Shown piece after piece: positions 25,626-37,121 of a DNA stretch of 64,000 bases (position 1 is its first letter; each line of letters begins with the position of its first letter). The DNA is taken from the NCBI GenBank assembly GCA_008921705.1, contig VFFE01007034.1, positions 62,874-126,873 of the forward strand. Direction: 5' to 3'. Position numbers and translations under genes: made by a program. Origin of the DNA: Burhinus oedicnemus. Taxonomy: Eukaryota > Chordata > Aves > Charadriiformes > Burhinidae. The notes beneath the pieces were generated by a model. It was given only the letters and a program-made list of their open reading frames with translations. It had not been told where the DNA came from and ran no database searches.

Positions 25626-26036
25626 GTCATAGAATCACAGAGTGGTTTGTATTGGAAGGGGCCTTCTGAGATCACCTAGTTTACTCCTCCTGCCATGGGC
25701 AGGGACACCTTCCACTACATCAGGTTGCTCAAAGCCTCATCCAACCTGGTCTTGAACCCTTCCAGGGATGGGGCATCCACAGCCCCTCTTGGCAACCTGT
25801 TCCAGTGCCTCACCACCCTCATCGTAACAAATTTATTCCTCATATCCAGTCTAAACCTACCCTCTCTCAGTTTGAAAATGTTGCCCCTTGTACTGTCACT
25901 ACAGGCCCTGGCAAAAAGTCTCACTCCATCTTTCTTATAAGGTCCCTCTACATATTGAAAGGCCACAGTAAGGTCTCCCTGGAGCCTTTTCTTCTCCAGG
26001 CTGAACAACCCCAAGTCTCTCAGCCTTTCTTCATCA
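25626..26036 (-). mobile_element. CR1 LINE 3' fragment (minus orientation)
   Basis: Starts with the reversed tail (catagaatcacagagtggtttg) and continues through 'ccttccactacatcaggttgc'. The minus-strand frame (25715-26014) reads 'MGLFSLEKKRLQGDLTVAFQ' and 'VRHWNRLPRGAVDAPSLEGF', the CR1 ORF2 C-terminus. 5'-truncated and immobile. Confidence 0.9.
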
Positions 26037-27950
26037 GAGAAGTTAATTAATTTCTGATTAACTTCTGGTAATCTGCTTTGGACATTCTCTTAGGAGGCAG
26101 ATATCCCCAAATTCTATGGGATGTGAGCGTTTCAGGAACTACTAGAGAGGAAGGGCTACCAAAAACCAGGTTTAAGTCCTCTCCATCATTTTAGGAGTGC
26201 CAGCTTTCAGGCTTAATTGGAGATATCTAGCCCCCGATTTGGCTTTTGACAGTCCTTGTATCAGCTACTTCAGTGGACAGCAGTGGAAATACTGGTCATG
26301 TGCAGTGTTACAGAACCAAATCCTCACAGTCTAAAGGCCCCAAACAGTATATAGTTAGCTCATTATTACCAGTATTCCCATTAACACTTTATTAGGAAAG
26401 TGGCACATTCTGCTGTTGGTTATTTCAGCCTGGAGAAAAGAAGCTTATTAGCACTCCCTCTTCCCAGCAGTCTTTTCTCCTCAAATCATCCTTATGTCCC
26501 TCCCACATTCCCAACAGATTCAGTGTCCCTAAACCAAATGTTTTGACCTGCTGCCTTGACAAGATATTACATAAACTGTCAAACAACATGGATAAGGGCC
26601 AGCCTCTCCCCGCTGATCCTGCCATGAGGGTGCCAGTAAGAGCTCTCTGCTGTACCCAGCTGCTGATCTCTGGCTTTAGGAACATGCCCATCTTTGATTC
26701 CTCTACGTGCATGTTAAATTTGATTGAAATGAACCATTTGGTTCCTAAGTGACTAATGGGGGACTGATGGTGCGATAAAAAAGCCTTAATTCCTCAAGAA
26801 ACGGCAGAAAAAAATTCCATGAGCCTGTCGAAAGTATATAATAAAATTGATCCCCAAATCTGAAAATATGTATTTTAATAAAGATCAATAGACCTTTTGA
26901 ACTGTCTTTTGATTTTGAAACTTCTATCTCATTCTGAATATATCTAAGTGGAAAGAAAATTTAGGATGAGCAGCCTGACCCTGTATTCACAAGGAAGAGG
27001 CAGTAGGAAAACACTTTTTAATTCTCTTTTCCCATTTCATCCAAAACCTCTGGGTTCTTGAGGGGATGGGTGGGACAGAAGAGCTCTGCCCACTTGCTGC
27101 AGCAGTTCTCATTGAATGCTTTGCTCGAGAAAGCCGGAAAAGGGCAGGCAAGCAACCAAAGGCTCCAGGCAGAGCGTTTGCTCCCCTTCCGTCAAGGGCC
27201 TCCTTCTACAGGGTAGTTCCTGCAAAAACTGGGCTGCTTGTGAGGCAAGGCAATCTGGCCGAAGACTGGGGCTGGTGTTTGTCTGGCCACGTATCAATAG
27301 CCGCAACATGGGTGTCTCCATCTGAGTTATGGTCTGGGCTCCCTTCATAGTCACTGGAAAGAAATGGACACTGTTAGGCAGTGATTCATCTGACCTATTT
27401 TAGATGCCTACCTTAGGAATAGGTGAATCATGCCCTAGAAATGCTTCTTGAATATTTGAATAAGGGGCTTTTCTTGTTTCATTTGATGACTTATTCTCAG
27501 TTTGTTATATGCAAGATTTCTTGTTTTTAAGTAATATTTTATAATTCTTTTCATTTTAAATACAGAATTAATCTTTGCTCAAGATGAGCTCAAGATAAGT
27601 CATCTTTCTCTGAGAGCTGGGGTTTCAAAAAATCAGCAGTTTCACTCTTGTGATTTTGTAGTTTGTCTTCTGGAAGGTATATGTGGAATAGAAATGATAA
27701 AGTATTAAGACCAAAGAAGACAGAAGCCCAGAGGGGAAAAAGATGAACAAGTCAGAATCTGAAATAACGTAGTCAGGAAACACAGATGATGTGGTTTCTG
27801 TAAAAAGCTTGTTTGTTCAGTTAGAGGGGAAGGGAATTTGTGTATGCATAGCTGCAGTTTAATTAAGTGTAGGAATCACTGTGTATATACAAAAAGGCAG
27901 ATTAATTTATTGGATGTTATATGTCATATTATATTGGATATTATATGATA

Positions 27951-28018
27951 TAGGGATATACTATTATATATTTTACACATGTTATAGGGATATACTATTA
28001 TATATTTTATACATGTGT
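27951..28018. repeat. 34-bp AT-rich tandem duplication
   Basis: Two copies of a 34-bp unit starting tagggatatactattatata (27951-27984 and 27985-28018) with about three mismatches. They are embedded in a longer TA-rich tract (from about 27900) followed by TG-rich sequence. Confidence 0.85.
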
Positions 28019-28888
28019 GTGCACGCATGTGTGTACTGTTGTAGACTGCAGATCTATGTGCATAAGGTGGCAGAGGAGCTTGATAGAGAAGGGTCTGTTT
28101 ATGGAAAGTGGAAAGTGATGGAATAAATAATTTTTTTATTACAACCAAAGATCAAGCTAGGCCTGCAGTTTTTAAAGTTGTGTTTCTAACCCTTCAGTAT
28201 AGCCAAGAAACACTTGAAGGTGGGATCTGGCTTCAGAAATGGTCCCCTAATGTAAAGATACCTGACTGTAAAAGTTAAGGATGATTTTTTTCAGTTGTCT
28301 AAATTTTCCCTCTAGACCCCTTCTGCACCAGGGCAGCATGTGCAACAGGAGCCTGGCAGCTGCTGTATTTTGAAATAAGTATGTAGGGATTGCTCCTGTC
28401 CCCCCAAAGGTGTCAGGAGTTTGGCATTGCTTTCTCTGTCTTCTAGCTTTTTCTTGCTTCTTGTTTATTCAGTCAGCATAGAATCATGCAAGAGGCAATA
28501 TGGGAAGTGGTTTAACTTGGTGGGACATCAACCTGAGCTCTAATACATGTTCCTATGTAAACATGGTTGTCTCCCAGCCGTAGGCCAGGTTTAGAGGTTC
28601 TTCATCACAGGCATTTTATTCTTTTTATTGTATTTGCTTTCCCTTCCATTGAGCCCTTGTCAAGAGCTACTGATGAGCTGTATTCATTGTTCTTTTTTAT
28701 ATGTGTTTGTATGAAAGCTGTATTTTAAAGTGTATGTTGTATAAAATGTGGTTGTATAAAATGTGTTTATAAACTTTACTTATGAAAAGGGTTATAGACT
28801 GAGGTATAAAAGACATTTCGTTGGGCAGAAGACAGAACTTCATTTACAATGGATAAATGCATTGTTGTTACTCGAACCAAGCAGCATG

Positions 28889-28996
28889 CAAGCTATTCAT
28901 GGAATGGCATTCATCTTTAATAAATATTTTACATAATACATACAAGTTATTCATGGAATGGCATACATTTTTAATAAATGTTTTATGTAGTGCTGA
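28889..28996. repeat. 54-bp tandem duplication
   Basis: Two diverged copies (28889-28942 and 28943-28996) share caagctattcatggaatggc, then a T-rich stretch, then taataaat. Each copy therefore carries an AATAAA string. No transcript end can be shown. Confidence 0.8.
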
Positions 28997-30642
28997 CCAC
29001 TTGGGACTCTCAGGAATTAAAGATTTTGTACCAGTGTGGTCTCTCATCTTCTTTTCCTCACTTTTGATCTCAGTGATATAAAACTGGTTGTAAGATTTTT
29101 TTCCAGTTCCAGCCCCTCTGAACATTTCCAGTGTATTGGTAGACTGCTGTATAGTATGTGTAAGCCTATTAACAGATCTTTGTTTTTCTTTGTGACCATT
29201 CATAGACTCCTCAGTACTAGTTTTCACCCCCCTAAAAGTCAAAGGCTCATAAATTGAAAATTTGCAGTGTGTTTGTAATGACTTCTATTTTGGGGTTTAT
29301 GGGAAGCTATTTTAAAAGATAATATAATTGGGACTTCTTTCCTTGTAGCAGTTCCTGATGGGAAATCATCCTGGTCTCTTCACTAGTTCAGACGTTAATC
29401 TTTGGGAAAAGTGAGTGTCAGAAGCTTGGTTAGGAAGCCATGGGGCCATTTATTGGCTGCGCTGACACTTAGCCTTTGCTGGAGGTAGGTGTGGGGCATA
29501 GCAAGCTTTGGCCAGGAGGAGCAGAAGATGTTTTGCATACTGAATCATGGTATTAAATGTGCTTTTTACAATTATTTACAGTGAAATTCATTGTAAGAAT
29601 GAATCAGGCCATTGGTATTTAATCTGAACTAGAGTTGTGAAACTCCAAATGACTATGCAGGAGATGATAGGTTGCTGTGATGACGTATATTATCCAGGGC
29701 TATGTAGCTCTTCTAGGCAAAATATGTCCTTGTGGTTACGCCTTTTCTTGTATTTCTTCTTGCTTAGTAGAAAACCTGCATGTGTAATAATTTGAAAAAC
29801 TTAAAGGCTTTTACAGTTTCTTAAATAAAATTATTTATTTATAAATAAATGTCTCAATGTAAATATACACATTTGATTATAATACATATTACTATAAATA
29901 AAAATGTATAAATGTGTAATCAGAAAACAATGTAATAGTCCAATCTCAAATGTTTTATCTCTGCAAGAGGAAGGAGTATTCTGAACTGAGTTTTGTGGTG
30001 GCTGATTTTACAGTAGCATTATGTGCAACATTTTTGGTTTATACTGCAGAGCAGGGGCAGGAACACTTTCTTTTATTTTTAATTTTGTGTCTTAGTGATA
30101 TGGATAATTCACAGTGGTTTCTCTTGTATTTTTCTCAGTTGACTGTACCTAATGCAGTCAAGTCATGAAATATGTGTATTATGGTGGGCTGAGGCTTTTG
30201 CAGCATGAAATACATCAGCAGTATTTAAACTCTGACCTCTAGATTTCATAATAATCTTTCAGATCAGGTGTTACCCACAATGATAATAATATGTAACATA
30301 CAAAGGTGAGCTTTCACTCCTTCTACTATCAACTTTATAATTACAATGTTTTTAAAATATTTGTTCTTAAGGTTTCTTGCTTTCAGAAAAAGTTGACTGT
30401 TTGTTTGCAAAGGAAAATGTGAGATTTACAGCTGAAATGGATGTTTATGTGGAAGGGCATTTTTTTCCTGTTTAATCTGTTTATTATTTGGTTTAGGTAG
30501 CATTGTTTTATCTAAATCTTGTACATGATTTATTAGTGAATGTTAACTACTCAATAATCCTAGCAGAGAAAGTGTTGGCAGAGAAATTTAGACTCACTTC
30601 TTCAGCTCAGAATATAGTATTATAAAGAGTTCACATTGGGTC

Positions 30643-31213
30643 CCTTTTAAATTGCCCCTGTACTCAGCACTGCTGAGGCCACAGCTTGAGTACTGTGTTC
30701 AGTTTTGGGCGCCACAGTATAGGAGGGACATTGAGGTGCTGGAGCATGTCCAGAGAAAGGCAACAAAGCCGGTGAGGGGTCTGGAGAACATGTCTTATGA
30801 GGGGCGGCTGAAGGAATTAGGATTGTTAAGCCTGGAGAAGAGAAGGCTGAGGGGAGACCTTCTTGCTCTCTACAACTACCTGAAAGGAGGTTGTAGTGAG
30901 ATGGGAGCTGGTCTCTTCTCCCAATTAACAAGCGATAGGACAAGAGGAAACGGGTTTAAGTTGTGCCAGGGGAGGTTTAGGCTGGACATTAGGAAAAAAT
31001 TTTTCACTGAAAGAGTTATCAAACATTGGAACAGGCTGCCCAGGGAGGTGGTTGAGTCACCATCCCTAGATGTGTTTAAAAGTCGTGTAGATGTGGTGCT
31101 TAGAGACATGGTTTAGTGGCAGACCTGGTAGAGTAGGGTCAGTGGTTGGACTAGATGATCTTAAAGGTCTTTTCCAACCTAAACAATTCAATGATTCTAT
31201 GATTCTATGATTA
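30643..31213 (+). mobile_element. CR1 LINE, 5'-truncated, 154-codon ORF2 remnant
   Basis: The frame 30652-31116 encodes the CR1 ORF2 C-terminus without interruption: '[20 protein letters not shown]', '[20 protein letters not shown]', '[20 protein letters not shown]' and '[20 protein letters not shown]'. The 3'UTR and the ATTCTATG-type tail follow to 31213. It differs from the 13-kb copy in the GGCSE block, so it belongs to a different CR1 subfamily. Catalytic RT and endonuclease domains are missing. Confidence 0.92.
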
Positions 31214-31489
31214 AATTACTTACTATCCTATAGAGCTTCCGAGCCAGTTTTCTTCCCTTTCCATTCAGTTTTTTGGGGTTGTTTTGGTTTTTTTTACCCC
31301 TTGCTGTTTGTCAACCCTGGATGCATTTCTGTGATCAAAAAAGCCAGACAGCTTTTTGATTTTCTGGGGCAAACTCTAAATATATAAGTGGTGGCTTTGT
31401 CCACAGTTTCAGAGATTGGACCTTGCTGCTGCAGTCATGATCATAATAAAGGAAGGAAAACAGACCCAAATGCACCATGGAAACTAGGA

Positions 31490-31565
31490 TGGTTTACAGT
31501 TGGACTTGATAATCTTAAAGGTCTTTTCCAAGCTAAATGATTCTATGATTCTATGTTTCTATCAC
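31490..31565 (+). mobile_element. CR1 3'-end stub
   Basis: About 75 bases: 'gttggacttgataatcttaa', 'aggtcttttccaagctaaa' and the ATTCTATG-type tail. It is only ~280 bases downstream of the larger CR1 copy of the same orientation. It could be an independent, heavily truncated insertion or a local duplicate of the 3' end. Confidence 0.8.
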
Positions 31566-33088
31566 TAGCTGAGGTTTTTTGAGGAGGGGGGTTGGGTTTT
31601 TTTCCCCCTGATTTTAAAATATAAAATGCTCCCCAGTCCAGTTCTGCTCTTTCCATTACCTGTTGGAAATGGAGTGGTAATCTAAACCTGTCAGAAAGTT
31701 AGATTTCCCCTGCCAGGCACCAGATGATGCTCCAGCTTTTGACCTGTGCAATACTGGAAAAGGCCACACGAGGGATGTTGCAGCAAGGTCGTTGAGACGC
31801 TTCATGAGAAAGCTGTGTGATACTGATGGCTGACACTGGGTCTGAAAGAGTCTAGGCAAAAGTCCATATGCAACTCTAGCTAAGCCATTAGACTACAATT
31901 TTGTTATATGAGGGCTTAATTAGGTCTCCTGTAATAATTCCAAAACACTCACGAAAAGCTAGAGAATGACCCCACGTAGTCATTAGAAGCCACAAAATAC
32001 CTGTGTGAGTCAAAAAACCCTGCCCAAGGAAAGGAAAACTCTTCATCAACAAGTAATTTCTAAACGACTTCACATAAATATGTGAAATCACTCATTTGAC
32101 CTTGGCAATCTCTGAGAAAAGTCACTGGTCTCTGCAGTGTCTCTTAGACTAAGAAAGTAGGTGCTGCAGCTGATGGGAGGGTCTCTACCAGAAGATGACA
32201 GGCTATTGGAAAAGACACTGAGCAGAATGCTGTGCACACACTGGCACAGCAAGGAACAAGGCTAGCTGCCACGTATTTCTGACACCAGCCAATTTTTTTG
32301 TTGTTGTTGTTGGAGGAACAGATACAGCCTTAGGCTAGTAAGGTATGTTTTAGGTGTGACTCCTAATAACGATTCTGTTTAAATTGACTTTATCTTTATT
32401 TTAAAATTCTAAAAATTTTCAAATTTTATTTTAAATTGATAGGCTAAATCAAGAGTTAAAACAAAATGGGGTTTTATTAGACTCAGTGCACTACCTGGGA
32501 AAACATGCAGGATTCAGCCAGCCTGCATTCTCCTGCAGGTAAACTTGAACCAATGGATCCTCCTCTGTGGCTTTAACAGCGCCTGAACATTTCTGGCCCT
32601 CCATGGAGGTGAATGAACACACTCAATTTCTTTCCTCCGGCCTGAAAGTAATTCTGGGCTGGTTTACCTTTCTCAGTCAGTCAACCTGGTTTTTTAGGGA
32701 ACATTTTTTCCTCCTTTCTTTCCAGTATGTGTGACAGGGGCTATGGCTCTGTGTTACAAATTCTTCTGCTGTTTAAGAGGTTCCCTTTTCCAGTTTCATC
32801 CCTTTCCTCACATCCCCCTGCCACATACCACAGCTGAATGCCCTCTTCCTTACAGGCACAACTGCCCTGTTGTAAATAGTTCCCTGTTGAACAAAGTGGG
32901 GGAAAGAATGGATGCTAATGTGCTGTTGCTCTGAGGTAGGAAGGATTGGTGGGGTTAGGTAAGGACAGAAAGCTTGCTGCCAGAGTGATTGCGCCATGGA
33001 GTTCCACCTTCAGAAACACCAGCATATGAAATAAGAAGATGCCTCATGTTTTCCCTTTTAATCCCATTTTATGCCTACTAAATCCATA
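31566..33088. other. Non-coding stretch
   Basis: No gene recognised. It includes a (TTG)n-like run near 32295-32312 and an AT-rich patch near 32390-32440. Confidence 0.45.
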
Positions 33089-33530
33089 ATCACAGAATAA
33101 TAGAATGGTTAGAGTTGGAAGTAGATAGCGTAGTTCCAACCCCCTTGCCATGGGCAGGGACACCTTCCACTAAACCAGGTTGCTCAAAGCTCCAACCAAC
33201 CTGGCCTTGAACACTTCCAGGGATGGGGCATCCACAACTTCTCTGGGCAACCTGTTCCAGTGTCTCACCACCCTCTTAGAATTTCTTCCTAATATCTAAT
33301 CTAAATTGACCCTCTTTCAGTTTAAAACCATTACCTATTGCTATACTCCCTGATAAAGAGTCCCTCTCCAGCTTTCCTGTATGCCCCCTTTAGGTACTGA
33401 AAGGCCGCTGTAAGGTCTCCCTGGAGCCTTCTCTTCTCCAGGTTGAACAACCCCAACTCTCTCAGCCTGTCTTCATAGGAGAGGTGCTCCAGCCCTCCGA
33501 TCATCTTTGTGGCCCTCTTCTGGACTTGCA
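33089..33530 (-). mobile_element. CR1 LINE 3' fragment (minus orientation)
   Basis: The reversed tail (cacagaataatagaatggtt) is followed by the reverse complement of the CR1 3'UTR and ORF2 end. The minus-strand frame around 33331-33560 reads '[20 protein letters not shown]', 'RELGLFNLEKRRLQGDLTAA' and 'FQYLKGAYRKAGEGLF'. It is 5'-truncated at about 33530. Confidence 0.9.
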
Positions 33531-34005
33531 ACAGGTGATCATCTTGGATGCCTTTCACATTGGTGCCTGCGATCAATCCAGCCCCCAAACAATTGCCATG
33601 CCAGTTTTCTGCTTTGTCTTTGCTCTGGTTTCCCCCATCTATCTGTGACCGATCTTTTAGCATGACATTTCCCTCCTGGTTCTGCCCAATCAAGCCTTGC
33701 GGCAGCCAGTCCCCAGGCAAACAGCATTCCTGCACTCTCAGCTACTCCTGTGCTTGCTGCAAGACCACTTGCTCAATAGACAGGCTGCATTTCTAAAGAG
33801 ATAAAATGCCAGTATTCATAATTTTCACATTATCTTCCTGAGAAACTTTTTTCTTGATGGCAGATGAAATAATGGATTTTTGCATATCCTTTTTTTCTGC
33901 AGTCTTAAAGTAAATGCTGTAGGAGGTCAGATGTTTTGCTGAACCTTCGTTGCTGTGGCATTTCTTTGGCTGACAACTCTACATATCATTTTGAGTGGAA
34001 TTAAT
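33531..34005. other. Non-coding spacer between two CR1 copies
   Basis: Nothing recognised. Frames at 33331-33796 are extensions of the neighbouring CR1 frame into unrelated sequence. Confidence 0.4.
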
Positions 34006-34218
34006 TAGGAAGAAATTCTTTGAGGGTGGTGAAACACTGGAATAGGTTGCCCAGAGAGGTGGTAGATGCTCCATCTCTGGAAACATTAAAGGTCAGGTTG
34101 GATGGGGCTCTGAGCAACCCAATCTGCTTGAAGATGTCCCTGCTTATTGCAGGGGGGTTGGACTAGATGACCTTTAAAGGTCCCTTCCAACCCAACCATT
34201 CTATGATTCTATAAATCC
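34006..34218 (+). mobile_element. CR1 LINE 3' fragment (plus orientation)
   Basis: About 210 bases from 'ggaagaaattctttgagggtgg' through 'gttgcccagagaggtggtag' to the ATTCTATG-type tail at about 34218. The last codons of ORF2 and the 3'UTR are recognisable; nothing else remains. Confidence 0.88.
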
Positions 34219-36400
34219 TTCGTGTACTTTTGCCTTTGGATGGAGAAAAGTTTTCATCTAACAATATCCCCATCATTCCTTGCCCACAGCAGCAATTGCT
34301 TAGGCACCCTTTAGAAGAAGCATGCCATATAGCCTAGTAAGTGATTTTAATTGACTAAGCAGATTTTTTGTTTCTGAATAAATGTCTAGATTGTTAATTA
34401 TACTTTCCATCTTTAAATCATGCTTCAGTATTACTAACTGTGTTTTGGTAGTGGTCAGTATTTAGCATGTGTCTCAGGCATGTTATTTGACCACTATATA
34501 ATGTGTAAGTAGGAGCTGGCTAACTGGAATTTAAGCTTTTTCTTTGTGGCTTTTGATGTAGTATCATTAAATAGTACAAAATTATCATCTTTGTCCACAG
34601 AGTCCAGCTCTGGACATACACTTATGTTCAGGCAGTTCTTTATTCTTCCCTCAACATTTTGCAGTGGAACATCTTCCCTCCTTTTTTCTCTCAGTCTCTG
34701 CCTCTAAGACCACAGAGGCCTTTGTCATCTTCACGAGCTTTCTAGGAAAGCCATGAATTGAAACACATGGTCCATTGCACATGCTCTGTTTGACATGTTT
34801 TCGCTTGAGTCACTCCTTCACCCGAGGTGCATGTGCGGCAACACTGTGCTCCAAACCAAGACAGATACTTTAATCCAGTCCGCATGGTGAACTCTCAAAC
34901 GGAAGCTAACAGTGATGTTTAGAAACCAGGCAAAGTATCACTAAAGGAAGAAGGAAAGTAATTTCAGCTTCTGCTTTGGGCTGAGGCCTTACCTTTGTTT
35001 TTGCTCTTATTATGTTTGATTTAAACTTGTAGATAGGTCATGTTATTGAAAAAACAGTATCAAATTAAGTTTCCTATATTTGTAAGAAACTTACCCTAAA
35101 CTGTGTTTTTCCCTGGGAAATTACCAGAAAAGCAATCTCTCCCATCACTCTCTTTTTCCCTTTTCCATGCCCCTGGGATCCCCTGTCCTGCCACAGCTCT
35201 GGCTGCTCTCCCGTGCTATCTCCTTAGCCAAGCCTGTGTAAGAGGAGGAACTTGCCCCTCCTGCTTGAGATGGACTTCCTTGCCGGGGAGATCTGGATTC
35301 TGCCGTCTTGGTCTGCTGCCTGCTCTGTGGCTGGGACAGGAGGCTGCATGGGACAGATATCCAGGCGTGGGACCTTCCTTTCCCTAATTAAGTCTTTCTT
35401 TTAGTCCTCGCCTCTAGGTGCTGGAGGATATACCAGCTCTCTGGTTTTCACCTGCTATTCTGAACACAAAAAGATGCTTTTCCCACAAAAGTCAAGATAA
35501 CTCCCCATGAACACAGAAGGAAATCAGCCTTGACTCCCCATCCCTTCCCTTGTGCTGTCTGTCAGAGCACACCACTGGGGAAGGATGAATGGAAGTAGGA
35601 GTGAGCATCCCGGCAGCAAAAGGCTCAGGGAAGGAGACAATGGAAGACAAAATCTATCCATGTTACATCAAACCACTTGTGACAAGAAAAACGACTTCCA
35701 GGACAGGGCAACAGCACATGAGACAAAGCCAGCCTGCCACAACTCAGTAAGGACTTTTCTTTGTTTATCCAATCTGCAAGCGTGTATTAGATGGAGGAAG
35801 GGAGCCGGGGCTGAAGCAGTCAGGGCTACTCAGAGTCCCAGGGTACAAACATGAAAACACTTTGCTTTTGCAGAGCAGAGAAGGTGCCGCTTGGTTTTTG
35901 TACTGCGATACTTAGCAGTGTTTCAAAGCAAGCCTCGTGTTGCTCTAAAATGCCCGAAGATCATCTCTAGAACATTTTCTAAACACATTTTGCACACTTC
36001 TAGGTAACTGCTCATGGCTGATGCCCAGACAAACTACTAAGATGGCAAACTTTGATCTCTGCAAAACTTGACTTTTAAGCGCAGAGGCTGGCAAAACTAC
36101 AAGCAGGTAAGGAACCCTAGCTGCTGCAGCAGCAGACTTGTTTACGCTCCTTGCATTCAGCTTCTCTTGATTCCCTGAGCAAGGTGCAGCTAAACCAGGC
36201 ACAATGTTATTTTCTTTCAGTGGCACAGACTTGTGAAGTTCCCTAGGCCTTGTTTCTTGCATAAGGAGTAAGACAGGTGGCTGTAGAGAAGTTTAAATAA
36301 TTGCTGCTGGGCATTTAAAGCAATCATTCATGATTGCGGTTTCCCGTTTGGTACCAGTGATGATTAAACTTGTCTAAGCCTCTCCTCCCTTCCCCTCAAA
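34219..36400. other. Non-coding stretch
   Basis: No gene or repeat recognised. Frames at 35103-35387 and 35552-35854 (94 and 100 codons) have no known domain and no supporting exons. Confidence 0.45.
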
Positions 36401-36401
36401 C

Positions 36402-36540
36402 ATTTTCCCCCTGTCATACTGACACAGCTGTTTGTGTGTCTGTACAGTGGATTGGATCAGGAACCAATCCAGCTAAAAATAACTGAGGGTAGAGTGGGGA
36501 ACTTCTTCAGCCACTGAAACTTTCCAATCTGCGTCATGAT
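36402..36540. repeat. Diverged ~140-bp direct repeat, copy 1
   Basis: Aligns by eye with 36979-37121. Shared anchors in the same order are attttccc, ctgtttgtg, ggatcagg, caatcca, taaaaataa, cagcca and aatctgc. Spacing between copies stays at 577-581 bases throughout, so the match is collinear. Copy 1 also contains an 8-bp inverted repeat (36448-36455 and 36464-36471) with two opposed CCAAT boxes. It matches no repeat family I know. Confidence 0.55.
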
Positions 36541-36978
36541 GCAGTTGCACACACAGCTGCACTAGCACAGTGAGCAGAGCACAGGAGTAAATGACCATGA
36601 GGACACACAGAGGAGGGAACAAGGGACACTCATGCTGCTTTTGAAAGAAAAGCAGGTAGAACCATAGCTTCAGTGGGATGAGCTGGGTAGTACAAACCTG
36701 GCAGCTCCACTCCTCAAAGGTCCTTAGCAAGAGATGAACACCGATTCCGCCTGTTGAATGTACATCTGGAAAAGATTCATAAGCTGGTCCACCTCTGGAA
36801 ATAATCCTTGTGTGCAAAAAAAGGCACATTTCTGTTTAATGCCCTTGTTCTGCTTTCTCTTAATTCGTTGCTGCTCCCCCAGGGCTGCTGTTTCATGAAG
36901 TGGACTGCATGGCAGGAATATTAACTTAAGGAACCGCTGAGCCCTTCGGATGTTTGTTACCACCCGCCCCAGACTGCA

Positions 36979-37121
36979 ATTTTCCCTCACTTGTGCCAAC
37001 CCTGCTGTTTGTGGAGCTGTGCTGAGCGCTGGATCAGGGAAGCAATCCAAGTTAAAAATAAGCCAGTGGGTGGCTGAGGATGGCAAAAGCCTCAGCCATC
37101 CGATGTAATCTGCTGTCACAA
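36979..37121. repeat. Diverged ~140-bp direct repeat, copy 2
   Basis: Partner of 36402-36540 (see there for shared anchors). In this copy the inverted CCAAT pair is broken; only caatcca remains. The two copies are strongly diverged, so the duplication or the two insertions are old. Confidence 0.55.

Larger units (their letters stand above)
26037..30640. other. AT-rich non-coding stretch
   Basis: About 4.6 kb without a recognised gene. It contains the tandem repeats at 27951-28018 and 28889-28996. A very AT-rich patch at 29815-29925 holds several AATAAA strings, which at this composition mean little. Frames are below 125 codons and unconvincing. Confidence 0.45.

Noticed and set aside
24934..25669. 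232-codon plus-strand frame near 25 kb
   Set aside because: It runs antisense through an old CR1 fragment and a GC-rich block; it is a by-product of both.
28478..28500. 'catagaatcatgcaag' as a CR1 tail
   Set aside because: Only about 12 bases resemble the CR1 end, and the adjoining sequence does not continue into the CR1 3'UTR.
29815..29925. Cluster of AATAAA strings as a transcript end
   Set aside because: The patch is so AT-rich that such hexamers are expected by chance, and no gene leads into it.
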